A stretch of 64,000 nt of DNA from Seminavis robusta (taxonomy: Eukaryota; Bacillariophyta; Bacillariophyceae; Naviculales; Naviculaceae). Location: contig CAICTM010000043.1 of assembly GCA_903772945.1 (NCBI GenBank), positions 1 to 64,000 of the forward strand. Direction: 5' to 3'. The notes under the pieces were generated by a model. The model was not told the DNA's origin, searched no databases, and saw only the letters and a list, made by a program, of their open reading frames with translations. Both the position numbers and the translations under genes were made by a program. Shown piece after piece: positions 1-10,210 of this stretch (positions are counted from its first letter, which is position 1; the number at the start of each line of letters is the position of its first letter).

Positions 1-423
1 ACGAGAGACTCAGTCATGAGTCGAACTCAAACCCTATCTAGGATCGAGTCGCGAATAAGGCTAAGAGCCGTGTATTGCACTCCTTTTGATTTGGTCGAAC
101 ATGACTGGCTGTGTTGGAATCAAAAGCAAGCAACAAGCAAAAAGTAAGTGAGCTCTCGATCTCTCAATCCAACCAACCAACCCCGCGAGGGATGCTTACC
201 GAGCCAGCCTGTTGCATTCAAACATATCAAATCGAAGCTTGAACGGCAGAATTGGATGTGGAGTATTGACTCATTGGATAATGGACGGCATCATTGGTAG
301 TCGGCAACGCCTTCCCCTCAAAACCGAGGGAAAATATTGGAGCGGAGTGGCGCCAAAGCTCTCTCCGACAGAATTGATTTCCTCCAGTCAGCACTCACAA
401 ATCGACATTGATCAATCACCATC

Positions 424-996
424 ATGCCTTCCTTCTCGTTCAAAGACTTTTCCTTCAACATCCGGCTCGTCGACCAGAAAACCGGCTGCTTCTGTCGAGT
501 CTTGGGCCATGGGAACCCACACAATTTCTTCCTCGAGATTGAAGACATTGACAGCTTGGGCCGTCCCATCAACCGTGAAGAGCCTCCCCGTTGTGAGCAG
601 CCTCCTGCGGCTGCGGCGAATGTGGAAGAAGTCGACGCACCAGCCGCCGTAGCAGCTGCTGTGATGACCAACAACAACGGTGGATGTGATGTTGTGGAGC
701 TTCTCAACAGCAGTGGATCAAGCAGTGGATCGAGGACTGAACTTAACCTCTCGGATTTCCGGCCTACCGAAGACGTGGAGGAAGCTGCCATTGATGACGA
801 AGTTGAGTTTGTCGGCAATCAGCTTGATCGTAGCGTCCACATCGAAGAGGGAGATTCCGCATCGGATACATCTTCGGATTATTCTGTTGCTCATGGCCTC
901 TCCCAGGAACCCTTTTTTGCTCCCGCCCGTCGCCGTCCTGTTCCTGCACCTACTACCCATCGCAGCCAACGTGTCAGGAATGTTGCACGCCGTTGA
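424..996 (+). CDS. hypothetical acidic protein, 190 aa, next to a piggyBac remnant
   Basis: I do not recognise this protein. It opens with a compact segment of about 50 residues (Phe, Asp and Gly rich, containing GCFCRVLG and LGRPINRE), then turns into an Ala-rich and strongly acidic/Ser-rich stretch, and ends in a basic Arg/Pro tail (RSQRVRNVARR). The layout of small N-terminal domain plus acidic linker resembles the N-terminal part of the piggyBac-type transposase that starts about 460 bp downstream, so it could be an accessory gene or a fragment of a related element; the residue-level similarity is too weak to claim this. The start is the first ATG of the frame and the frame is open to the TGA. 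No intron is needed. Confidence 0.45.
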   Translation: MPSFSFKDFSFNIRLVDQKTGCFCRVLGHGNPHNFFLEIEDIDSLGRPINREEPPRCEQPPAAAANVEEVDAPAAVAAAVMTNNNGGCDVVELLNSSGSSSGSRTELNLSDFRPTEDVEEAAIDDEVEFVGNQLDRSVHIEEGDSASDTSSDYSVAHGLSQEPFFAPARRRPVPAPTTHRSQRVRNVARR

Positions 997-1459
997 TCAT
1001 CTTCATTGTCAGTCATTTCGATAGAGGGTTGTTTGCTCTGGAATAGTGCACTCGTCCTCGATCCAATCGTCGCACCACCACCAACCCAGTCAGTCGTCAG
1101 AGCTGTCAACAGTCGTCCCTTCTCAAAAAACCAAATATTCTCAATCTATTTCTTTTAATCCCACACCTTAATTCTATTAGTATCAAGTTTATTCAAATTA
1201 CCACTCCCTCGCCTGCTTGGAGGCAGTGCCAACCGCCAGGCCTCTCATTCCCACGAATTTGACAATGGCTTCGTACACAAGACAGCCCGCAGTGGCTACA
1301 TCGTATTGAGCCCGAAGAAAAGCGTAATAATGGCTTGCTTATATAGATCTCTATTGTGTAGATTGATTGCTGACTGGCTGTGCGTGGCTGTTGTTGCGTG
1401 CGAGGAGAAAAAGATCTTGCTTTTTCCATCAATCAATCAACACTTTTCTGGTCGGCACG
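997..1459 (+). other. non-coding interval before the transposase remnant
   Basis: An AT-rich stretch (about 1130-1200) contains two TTAA tetranucleotides, near 1154 and 1168, the target sequence of piggyBac elements. I could not find CCC-type terminal repeats next to either, so no element end is called. No coding signal is visible. Confidence 0.4.
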
Positions 1460-4456
1460 ATGGCGAAGAAACGATTTGAGCGGACTAGCCACGTCTTTTT
1501 GCGGAAAGGAAATGTACCAGCAATCATTACAGAGGTATTGGGCATAGGAAAGTGGAAAGTCGAGCTTGTTGATGAAGACAATGGCAGGCCCACGGGTATG
1601 TTTGTCGAAAATGTCAGCACTCAAGCTTTGAGACACCCAAAAGACGATCACAAATTTCCAAGCGAGGCCAAACAAGATGATGTTGCCGATGACATGGAAA
1701 CAACCACAGACGAACCGGCATCGGCCGCCGCCGAGGAGCGAGAGGACATTGAGGTTGTTCTCGATGAACAGCGCGATGAAGAAGTTGGATGGCCCACTGT
1801 CGACGATTCGAGCTCTTCATCATCAAAGTCGAGCTCTGATACCACTGTTGAGGAAGGCAAGATTCAGGAGGAAGAGCAAGAGCAAGAGGAAGAGCAAAAG
1901 GATGAGCCGGTTGTCGAGACAGTTGATGAAGCGGACAACAACGCCGACGAAGAACAAACTGTAGATCCTGATTTGGAAATCGAAGAGGACATGCCTGCTT
2001 GGCTTGAAGACGCAGAGGTCGCTGAGCAGCAGCACCTCTTCAATGCAAGCGATTACCTTGCTGCAAGAGGAATTGAAACCGACGACGAGAAGCACAAGCG
2101 GAAATGGGACAACTACCAGCGTGAGAAAGACATTTTGATTGGACAGAAATGGAGTGTCCTTTGCAAGCCTCCCCGACAGGAAAAGATTGGGCTGGGGGAG
2201 CATGTGGTTGAAAGAAAAGGCCAAAAGCGTTCAGGCATCGTTGTTGCCGACGACAGAGAACCTGATGATGGACGACCATTTTGGTCCGTGCTTTTTGAGG
2301 GAAACGAAGCTCCAGCACAACGCATCCCTTCAACCTCTCTCAAGCTCATCAAAGACAAACGCATCTTTGAGTGGAATGTCGTCAAGGAATCCTCGCCTGA
2401 GAATCCCATTGTTGAAGCCCGACATGGTAGCATTGGAGTAGCAGGATTCAAGTTTGCTAAAGCGTTTGAGGATGCGGAGGAACAGGCATCCGAACCAACG
2501 TACCAGTACCCATTTCTTTCTCTGCTTATCCACCTTTGGCCTGGTGATTGGAGGGAGCATCTTCGAAACTTGAACCGCGCCATTGACTCGCACAACTCCA
2601 AAGTTAACGACAAGCACAAGATCAGACTCGTGACGGAGAGAGAGAGTGGTGGATTGTTATGGGCATTCTTTTTGTGGCTTGTCCGTGCAAGAAAGGTGGC
2701 ATCAAACTGTTCAATGGCTGCGAGCCAGCTAAAGGTCGTCTTGCACCAGGAACCGAAGATCGAAGACGCTTCAATGAAGCAACCGGTGCTGTTGGAAAGA
2801 AGATGATATCGTGGAATAGATTCAAGACAATCAAGGAGCGGCTCCATTTTGCCTTCGACGATGGAACCAACAATGATGATCCATGGCATCCAATAACCAA
2901 ACTGGTGGCAGACTTCAACGCCAATCGAAAGCAGTGGGTCTGTGGCGATTTCAAAAGAGTGCTGGATGAGCTCATGAGTCCATTCCGTCCACGCTCAACA
3001 AAAACATCATTGCTTCCATTCCTGTCTTTCATTTTCTGAAAGCCAAAACCTCTTGGCACCGAATACAAGTGTATTGCTGATCCTGCAACTGGCATGATGA
3101 CATACATCGAAATCCAAAAGGGAGCCAAACCAATGCGAATGGAAGCGTTCCAACCGGAGGTTGGAAGTACGGCCACATGCTCTCTTCGGCTCATCATTCA
3201 AGGAAGTCACACTGGAGTGGCCACAAAGGAGAGGAAGAAGCAATAAGAACAAGATGAACAGCGGCACCTTATCCCCGCGGACTCTTGGTTCGGTAGCGCA
3301 AGATTGGCAGAAGCAATGAAGTTGCTCCGAAAAAAGGATCCAACGGAAGAGTCTCGTTACGACAAGCACTTCTCCTTGCAAGGATACAGAATCAATCGAT
3401 CTGCCACTGGCAACAATAGCCAAGGCCATGAGCTGATTGCAGCCATCAAGACAAGCACCGGATGGTATCCAAAGAAACAGATTGAAGAGAAGATGAAGAA
3501 ATGGCCAAGCGGATCCCATCTTGTACTCGAGTGCCTTACCCCTCAAACAAAGGTCAAGCTTTGCGCTGTCGGATACAAATACAACAAGAAGAAAGTTCTC
3601 TGCTTTGTCTTCACCAAAGATGCCGGCTCCACGCTCCCAGGCAAGTCTTACAAAGCAAAGTTTCCAGATCCATACGGCAACGTAAAAGAGCGGCTGGTTC
3701 AAAGACCACAAGTCATTGCCACCTATTTTGAAGCAAGCAATATCATTGACGTCCACAAATCAAGCGAGGCAAGACCTTCTCGGATTGGAAAAGTACTGGC
3801 GGACACCAAACCCATGGCTGCAAAATGTCACCACCATCATTGGTATCACGGCAGTTGACTGTTGGAAAGCACTGCGCTATCGACTTCCACAATACCGAAA
3901 CATCACAGTCGAAGAGTTTGCTGACAGGTTGGCCTATGATTGTTATTATAACACGTTTAACAGCGGCACTGTGGCAACAGCTCATGATAATATTGCGGCG
4001 GATGGGATACATGACTCCGAATCAGAGATATCAAGTCGGCTTGGTAGCTTCCCCAGCACTATGTTTGGCGTCGGAAGGGTTGCTAGCGGCCTTCAAAACA
4101 TGAGCATCAGCTGCTGCGGAGGATATGCGGATCCGTCGCCGCTGTCGACTGCTGGCGGCAACAGCTCCTTTCGATTTGAACAGCAAGTCCAATACCATGA
4201 TCCGGCTCCAAATCGAGTGAAGGATAACTCCGGTCAAGGTACAAAGCGCCGTTGTGTTGTTTGTGGCAATGACACTCGCAATGAGTGTAGCCATCCGCAG
4301 TGTCGCAAGGTTCAGAAGCCGTACGCAGGAGAGGTCTATTACGGCGTTCCAATCTGCAATGTAATTCGCAAGCGAATTCCTCGTCGTGGCTTGGTCAACA
4401 ACAGCAAGAGTTGTGTGCAGCTCCATCGAGAGATGCTGAGCAACCAGAGCTCATGA
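1460..4456 (+). pseudogene. PiggyBac-type transposase, degenerate (DDE_Tnp_1_7-like)
   Basis: Five blocks read in order as one piggyBac-family transposase, which cuts and pastes DNA at TTAA sites. They are an acidic N-terminal region (1460-2450), a block ending PFLSLLIHLWPGDW and leading into a WWIVMGILF-like segment (2480-2700), NRFKTIKERLHF (about 2815), DELMSPFRPR (about 2966) and DSWFGS (about 3280). After these come the NQARQ...YW segment (about 3760) and a C-terminal Cys/His finger (CVVCGND, CSHPQC; 4250-4310), typical of the family. The frame is broken at least four times: dinucleotide slippage in a GA run near 2640, a TGA within FIF-stop-KPKP (about 3037), a TAA near 3244, and an extra A near 3759. 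The Asp residues expected for the catalytic triad remain, in different frames. The first ATG before MAKKRFER is taken as start. This is a dead copy unless the region is misassembled. Confidence 0.85.
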
Positions 4457-4716
4457 GAGTCTTGTAATATGCTGCTACGGACGCTATTATCCTATTATCC
4501 AACCGCGTCCGCAGTCGGCAAGATGACAACAAACAACAACAGATTCACTCAAAAATCTATAACAATCCACTATAAATCACCACTTTCAATTGACACTGTG
4601 GCCTCTCTATTGCTGTCGAATACTATTGTTGCCATTTGATGACCGGCCACTGCTTGTGGAGTGCCATGGTGCCTTGGTTTGGGAGTGTTGACTTGGGTGC
4701 GCACTTCGCGAATGAG

Positions 4717-4766
4717 TGGGTGCAAACTGCGGATAAGTCTGCGGATCCGACTAATATCCGCACCCA
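4717..4766. repeat. imperfect inverted repeat, possible element end
   Basis: TGGGTGC at the left is matched by GCACCCA at the right, with inner GCGGATA / TATCCGC arms, so the 50 bp can fold on itself. It lies 260 bp past the transposase remnant. An internal repeat near a piggyBac end would look like this, but I see no matching copy on the 5' side. Confidence 0.45.
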
Positions 4767-5019
4767 GCTGCGAGGCACTAGCTAGCCGCCAATTCGGGCA
4801 ACACGAGACAGGACGCGCCCACGGTGTTGGCAGGGCAGGTGCATCATATCCAATCCAGTACTCGAGTACTCAGTAGACACAAACAACCGGTCTACCTGTC
4901 ATGAACTGATCTATGGGGAATGAGCAAACTTGCCCATGGCTCTGTGTTGAATTTGTTAGAGCGTTTTTGTAAAAATTGTGTGCGATAAGCCAATCTTTTA
5001 CTTTGGCTGTTTTTCTCTA

Positions 5020-5150
5020 TTGGATTTGATTGAATTGCATTGGATTAGATTGGATTGCATTGAATTACAGTTTACTATATAAATAACAGTACTATTTGGA
5101 ATCCAATTCAATCCAATTCAATGCAATCCAATCCATTGCAATCCAATTAA
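5020..5150. repeat. AATCCA/TGGATT hairpin
   Basis: The left arm (5020-5066) is built of TGGATT/TGAATT/GCATTGG words and the right arm (5097-5150) of their reverse complements. The loop of about 30 bp contains TATATAAATA. The arms are simple-sequence-like yet arranged as a near-palindrome, so the strand would form a long hairpin. There is no coding sequence here. The rest of 4457-5476 shows nothing else I can support. Confidence 0.6.
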
Positions 5151-5476
5151 ATTTATCTGCCGGCCAAAATACGAATTTCGTCTTTTTAACTGATTTTGGC
5201 GAGTCACACTCCATTACAATACAGGGCTATTGCAAGATTTGCCCATCCCCATGGGGCTGTGCCTGTTTGCCTTGCCCAATTGGTTGCACCACTTCTGCAA
5301 TCACAGCTCATCACCAAAAGATCAACCATTTAGCAATGCAAAGTCTATTCTATTGGTTCCATTATCAAATATTATGTATTCCTCTGGTTTCCCTACAAAA
5401 ACCTGTGGCTGGTTGGCATCTCTCTTTTCTTGCATGTTCCTTTTGCTGTTGCTCCCACCTACACTGACCGACTGGC

Positions 5477-6323
5477 AGCTGTGCTTGGGGCTTCTTCAAG
5501 TCTTGCGCCTGGGCCACAGCTGACAACATGGCTGGTAAGAACCTGTTCTGCATGATCATTGTGGATGCCATGGAGAAGGATGCCCTAAATGACGGCCCCT
5601 TGGCGGGGGAAGCTGCACAGAGCTCCATGGGTGTCACGAACGCATCCATAGAGCTTCGTCGACGAAAGTGTTTGCTTTCCTTGCCTTTTCATCTTCGCCA
5701 AAGCAGCCAACTTGGGTGGAGCGCAGGATGATCGAATGCAGGGTGGGATTGCTCTCCTTGGTGTTGTACCACAACTTTTGTTCCAAGGATCTCTTCTCTT
5801 GGTCATCTCTGCTCGATGCTTGGCTTCAAGTTGATGAATCATGTCGCGGTCACTGAGTGAAGTGTGTCCGCGCTTCTTGGTAAGAGTGGACTTGACCAGC
5901 TGTGCTTGGGGCTTCTTCAAGTCTTGGGCCTGGGCCACAGCTGACAACATGGCTGGCAAGAACCTGTTCTGTGTGATCAGTTTGGATGCCACAGAGAAGG
6001 ATGTTCTAAATGATGGCCCCTTGACAGGGGAAGATGCACAGAGATCCATGGGTGCTGTCATGAACGTATCCATAGAGCTTCGTCGACGAAGTATTTGCCT
6101 TCTTTGCCTTTTCGTCTTCCTCAAAGCAGACCAACTTGGGTGCTGAGGAGGATGATTGAATGCAGGGTGGGATGCTCTCCTTGGTGTTGTACCACAACTA
6201 TTCTTCCAAGGATCTGTTGTGGGATTTCCAACTGGTCATCTCGGCTTGGGGCTTGGCTTCAAGGTGACGAATCATCATGTCGCAGTCATTGAATGGTGTC
6301 TGAGTAAGAGTGGACTCGACCAG
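5477..6323. repeat. two-copy direct tandem duplication, about 421 bp per unit
   Basis: Unit 1 (about 5477-5898) and unit 2 (about 5899-6322) align almost end to end. Both begin CAGCTGTGCTTGGGGCTTC, pass through GACAACATGGCTGG and CATAGAGCTTCGTCGACGA, and end in GAGTGGACT(T/C)GACCAG. Unit 2 carries small indels relative to unit 1. Base differences are scattered, so the duplication is not very recent. Confidence 0.85.
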
Positions 6324-6557
6324 TTGCTTAAACAAGAGATTCATGATGGTGGACAGGTTGGCGCACTTGTTCCCGAGGACTGTTAACTTTTCATCCGACG
6401 AGGACAAATTGGCGAAGACAAGAGCATCACAGGTAGATGTCTCTTGTGGTTGTTCCTCCGCTGGTGCAGGCCACGAAAGGTCACCAGTGGCTTCAAAAGT
6501 GGCTACCAGCAGCTCGGCTTCTTCAGGATACCGTATGATTTGCTTGAGAATCACCAA
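5477..6557 (-). pseudogene. decayed minus-strand coding sequence spanning the tandem repeat
   Basis: On the minus strand the region reads as repeated protein-like segments: LVESTLTQ / LVKSTLTKK, then LEAKPQAEM / LEAKHRAEM, then KLYGYVHD / KLYGCVRD. The reading frame changes between and within units, and stops intervene, so no full-length product is possible. An upstream segment (6300-6557) looks like ordinary helical protein (EEAELLVATFEATGDLSW). I do not recognise the family. It is best seen as a repeat-containing gene that has decayed, or the remains of a mobile element's structural gene. Confidence 0.45.
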
Positions 6558-6683
6558 CTGCTCTCATCCTCTTCTAGGGGATCAATCAGTCACTCTTTGC
6601 TGAAATCGTATGCTCAAGGTGGTTGAGGCAAATAATGACCTAGATTTGCAGTCACCTTTGCCGAGGTATGCCTTTGCATGGAA

Positions 6684-7397
6684 CTACACATATGCACGCA
6701 TGGGCTGCTTTGGAGGTTGCGATTGTGGAGGCAGTTGTCGCCTTTCTCTAGTGCAACAGCAACTGTAGGATTCTCTGGGATAGGTTTTGTAAGTCATGAT
6801 GCCTTTCCTGATCTCCAGTATCAGCGCAATGTGTGGATAAATGAAGAGAAGCATGAAAAGAGCCGAGATACCATAGAGTACCCAGGGTTGTTCAAAGGCC
6901 AATTCATCCGATAGACCTCCAGCATCCTCCACCATGACGTAGGCCACCATGAATCGGACCACAAAACTTGACACCAGCAAAAAAATCCCAAACCCCACCG
7001 GACAAGATTGATAGGTGTATGCTCCGTAAATTGGGATCGCCGTGAGCACGAGCATGACACCTCCAACCACGGCATTTGCCAACAAGGCATCATTCGCCAG
7101 TGTTGTTAAGTCTTTTACAACTTGATCATCATCAATAGTAACTCCACGATAGTCCTCATATGCTTCCAGCGTCTCTTCATCGGGGGGCTTCATCAACCCA
7201 CCCAGAGAGTATGCTGATAGGCCAATTATGAGGCAATTGGCGATGATCACAGCTCGTCGGAAATCGCAACAGCAACCACAACAGGTTCCACCCCGCTTAG
7301 ACTCCATGTACACGGGAAGCTCTCGTTCCGCTGCTGGTTGGTCATCCGTGAGATGTGGAGGAGAAATACGGCGAGGCCCAGCTTTAGAAGATGCCAT
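6684..7397 (-). CDS. multispan membrane protein, 237 aa, unknown function
   Basis: Hydrophobic stretches at about residues 47-67, 100-123, 131-155 and 168-193 suggest four membrane spans. The N-terminal tail has a Cys-rich juxtamembrane block (GGTCCGCCCDFRR) that could be palmitoylated, and a second Cys cluster (SCCCTRERR) follows the last span; the C-terminus is Pro/Gln rich. The size and layout recall small tetraspan-type membrane proteins that are abundant in diatoms, but I know no function. The start is the first ATG, in a good context (AAGATGCC on the + strand reads as GGCATC). It is a single exon. Confidence 0.8.
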   Translation of the reverse strand: MASSKAGPRRISPPHLTDDQPAAERELPVYMESKRGGTCCGCCCDFRRAVIIANCLIIGLSAYSLGGLMKPPDEETLEAYEDYRGVTIDDDQVVKDLTTLANDALLANAVVGGVMLVLTAIPIYGAYTYQSCPVGFGIFLLVSSFVVRFMVAYVMVEDAGGLSDELAFEQPWVLYGISALFMLLFIYPHIALILEIRKGIMTYKTYPRESYSCCCTRERRQLPPQSQPPKQPMRAYV

Positions 7398-8664
7398 GTT
7401 TGATAATTTGCTTTCTTGATAGAAGAACGAATAAACCTGTGTCTTCTATCTTGCCATGCCGGTCTGCCTCCAGGGACTTCATCTTTCATCTCGAACAGCA
7501 ACAACCTCATAATGTGTTTGCTTCGCACGGTTTGAGCGTTCTTGTGCTCGAACGGAAAATTTCTCGGACCTAGATGTTGTGTTGAGGTAAGCAGTCACAC
7601 CTCAGTCCCTCGCACAGGGCGGCAGCAACTTTCTCACACAAACTCCAGCTCCACAAGGAAACTGTGACCGGAGTAAAACTGGACAAACCATGCAAACATC
7701 ATGAACAGGTAGATACGAAGGATGGCCCAAGCCGCCCAAGCACCCATGAAGTGAATTCCATGGATCGACCTGGTGTACAGGTCATCAAATCATACCCAGT
7801 TTATCCTCATGAGTTAAGACTTTAAAGGTACACGATCATAACTTGGACAACGCTTTGACGACAACGCTCATCGGCACGCTTCGGATTACACCGTGAAATA
7901 CTCTCAACATACTCACGACATCGGAAGCGATCCTCGCATTGGCAGAATTACCAAATGAAGGATGGCCGCAACAGCAAAGCAACCATTGCTCATCCTCTTC
8001 ACGGTCAGAACATGACCAACGTTCCATCATGAATGGTTCTTTCCAAAACTTACATGCTTCGTATTCGATTAGTTTGGAGCAAGTTTTGGAGTCGCCCGCC
8101 CACACGAACGACACGAGAGGGATTCATACCGGTACTAGTAGGGTGGGGTATTGTCGTGCCCCTTCTTCGTCAACAACAAGCTGGCATATGCTAGAGAGGA
8201 GAGAAAGCTCCTTCACTTATCCACGCACGGGCAACTAGCTACACTTTTTCTACTAGATACCTACAAATACCCAGCATTATCAGGCGCGGAAGATGTACTT
8301 TGCGAACTAGTATTGAACGAGGATAATATGAAAGCAGGATAACTAAATATTATAATAAGCAGCTTCCTGAGAGGAAAGCAGTAATCATACTTCTAAAGAA
8401 CCACACCGGTAGTCACACGTCTCGCTGCACCGCAAGAATCTAATCTAATTACCAGTAGGCCACACCGAGATCAAAGTGAAATACGGCCCGCCAGACTCCC
8501 AGTCGAACAGTGGGCATGGACTCTTCCGTAAAAGTGGGTGATGTTGGAATCGAGATGAAATCTGATTGAAACACAACATGATTGCAGCCTTCACAGTAAA
8601 CATCATTGCTTGCCGTTCATCACTTTCTCCGCTTTGTTTGTTGTCTACCGTGCAGTGATGATGA
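7398..8664 (-). other. intergenic, with a possible gene fragment at 7634-8114
   Basis: On the minus strand a hydrophobic segment (7769 down to a TGA at 7634-7636, containing GAWAAWAILRIYLFMMFAWF) is preceded by a plausible acceptor (CACCAG). Further upstream an open segment (about 8040-7920, containing ERWSCSDREEDEQW and NARIASDV) ends at a GTGAGT donor-like site. The phases do not join cleanly, so this may be a decayed membrane-protein gene rather than a working one. Nothing else in the interval is supported. Confidence 0.3.
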
Positions 8665-9690
8665 CTACCATACTTCCAGTTTGGAGGTTTTGGCCACTTC
8701 TGATCCATAGGCAGCTTCTTTGTGATCTTCGTATAGCTTTTGTAGTGCTGTCATGTACTTGGAATGCCATTTGCTCACTTCTTCTTTGGTGGGAGTTTCA
8801 ATTTTGGGCAACTCAATGGGAGCCCCTACCACAATTTTCATATCCACCGTGTTCCGTGGCAGTAAAGGTACCAGAGGATGCCCCCAAGTCACAATGGCAG
8901 GCATCCCCATTTTTTTGTTGAGTGTGTTGATACGAAAGTCCCAAGCACCTTGTATATTCCAGTACAATCCATGTTCACCAAAGACATAGACCGGCCGAAT
9001 GGCAATTCCATGCTGTAGACAGAGTTTGACAAAACCAGCCCGTGTCTTGATGTAGACTCGATCTTTGCCTGGACAAGTCAGAGTGGCTTCTTCAAATCCT
9101 CCTGGTGGCAATGCCAAGTCTTCCCCTTTTCGCATGTAGGATATCATGGCCGCCTTGCCGGCACTTCCCGGTTTGCCCACGATGCGAGTAAAGAGTCGGA
9201 AAAATGGAGATGCAAACAACGGAGGGGCAAAACAAAAGCGAACATTCTGCAAATGACAAAACAGAGTGGCCCAACCAAAGGAAAAGGCACCATGTGGGTG
9301 GATTGCGTAGAATGTTTGTTGGTGTTTCTGCTTGCTTTTATTGTTGTCGGGTGAATTGTTGTTTGTTGCTTCTGGTGGCAATTCGTCCCCTTCAAACTCC
9401 AACGACAAAGACTTGAAATACAAGGGAAAGTATCCGTAGATAACGTTGTGGGCATCCGCGGCCAGATTGCCCTTTTCCCACGGCAGATAAGCCAGAATTG
9501 TGATCAAGATGATGCCTCCAGTACGCACATACTGTCCCTTCCAGAGGGAAGATGCCAGTATAAAGGGGGAGAAGATTGATGCGATCCATGTGGACACAAA
9601 AAGGAAAATCGCGCCAGCTCCAAGGATCTTCTCGGCTGCCGTGACTTTGGTGGGGTCAGGAGCCAATGCTTTCACAGTTTTGGGAGGCAT
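8665..9690 (-). CDS. DGAT2: diacylglycerol O-acyltransferase type 2 (DGAT2 family), 341 aa
   Basis: This ER-membrane enzyme transfers an acyl group from acyl-CoA to diacylglycerol (or monoacylglycerol), the last step of storage triacylglycerol synthesis. Visible family marks are two N-terminal membrane segments (about 22-48 and 57-70), YFP at 87-89, the catalytic HPHG at 131-134, and a PGG followed by FEEA in the loop near 216-221. The late GHPLVPLLPRN segment is also typical. Length is normal for the family. A short insertion rich in Asn/Lys (about 108-125) lies between YFP and HPHG. The start is the first ATG; it is a single exon. Diatoms have several DGAT2 isoforms and I cannot tell which this is; a monoacylglycerol acyltransferase is the alternative. 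Confidence 0.9.
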   Translation of the reverse strand: MPPKTVKALAPDPTKVTAAEKILGAGAIFLFVSTWIASIFSPFILASSLWKGQYVRTGGIILITILAYLPWEKGNLAADAHNVIYGYFPLYFKSLSLEFEGDELPPEATNNNSPDNNKSKQKHQQTFYAIHPHGAFSFGWATLFCHLQNVRFCFAPPLFASPFFRLFTRIVGKPGSAGKAAMISYMRKGEDLALPPGGFEEATLTCPGKDRVYIKTRAGFVKLCLQHGIAIRPVYVFGEHGLYWNIQGAWDFRINTLNKKMGMPAIVTWGHPLVPLLPRNTVDMKIVVGAPIELPKIETPTKEEVSKWHSKYMTALQKLYEDHKEAAYGSEVAKTSKLEVW

Positions 9691-10210
9691 GCTGCAGACT
9701 CAGACTGAGGACGTCCTTTGTTTTGTTGCTGCCTTTCGAGGTGAAGAAGAGGTTACTATGGGTTAGAGGGGACCACGGATGGGAATGAATGGAGGTTTGA
9801 TGAGGAGTTCTGATCTTTGCAGGTTTGTCTTCCCCTTTCGTGACATCCTTTTAGTAAAGGCAAAGTCCATGGCGTCATTGCATCAAATCGAATTGGAATG
9901 GTATCGAGTCTTCGATTGATTGATTCGATGATTCGATTCTATCATCTTAGCCTGTTCCCTATCACGGCCGACCGAATGCACGACCACCAAGATAAAGCCT
10001 GCGCGCCCTCCCTTCTGTCCCCTTCGCTTTCCCCTGACCGACGATAAGACGAACATGGATCTGCGAGAGATTTTGGCCATCTTGGACGTTTTTTTCGCCC
10101 CTCATTCATCTCCCATGTACAGTACTAGCTAGCTAGCTGCTAAAGTACGGTTGCCACCAGCTAATAGAATACTGTAATAATAGACTGGTATTTGTGCTTT
10201 CGTTTTAACG
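9691..10210. promoter_or_regulatory. shared upstream region of DGAT2 and the U-box gene
   Basis: The two genes diverge from this 520-bp interval. It contains a cluster of GATTCGA / TCGAAT words (9885-9940) and an AGCT run (10125-10139) 72 bp before the U-box start codon. No canonical TATA box is obvious. Confidence 0.4.

Noticed and set aside
1-423. GAGTC words and short open frames at the window start
   Set aside because: There is too little sequence to call a feature; the longest frame is out of phase with the better ORF at 424.
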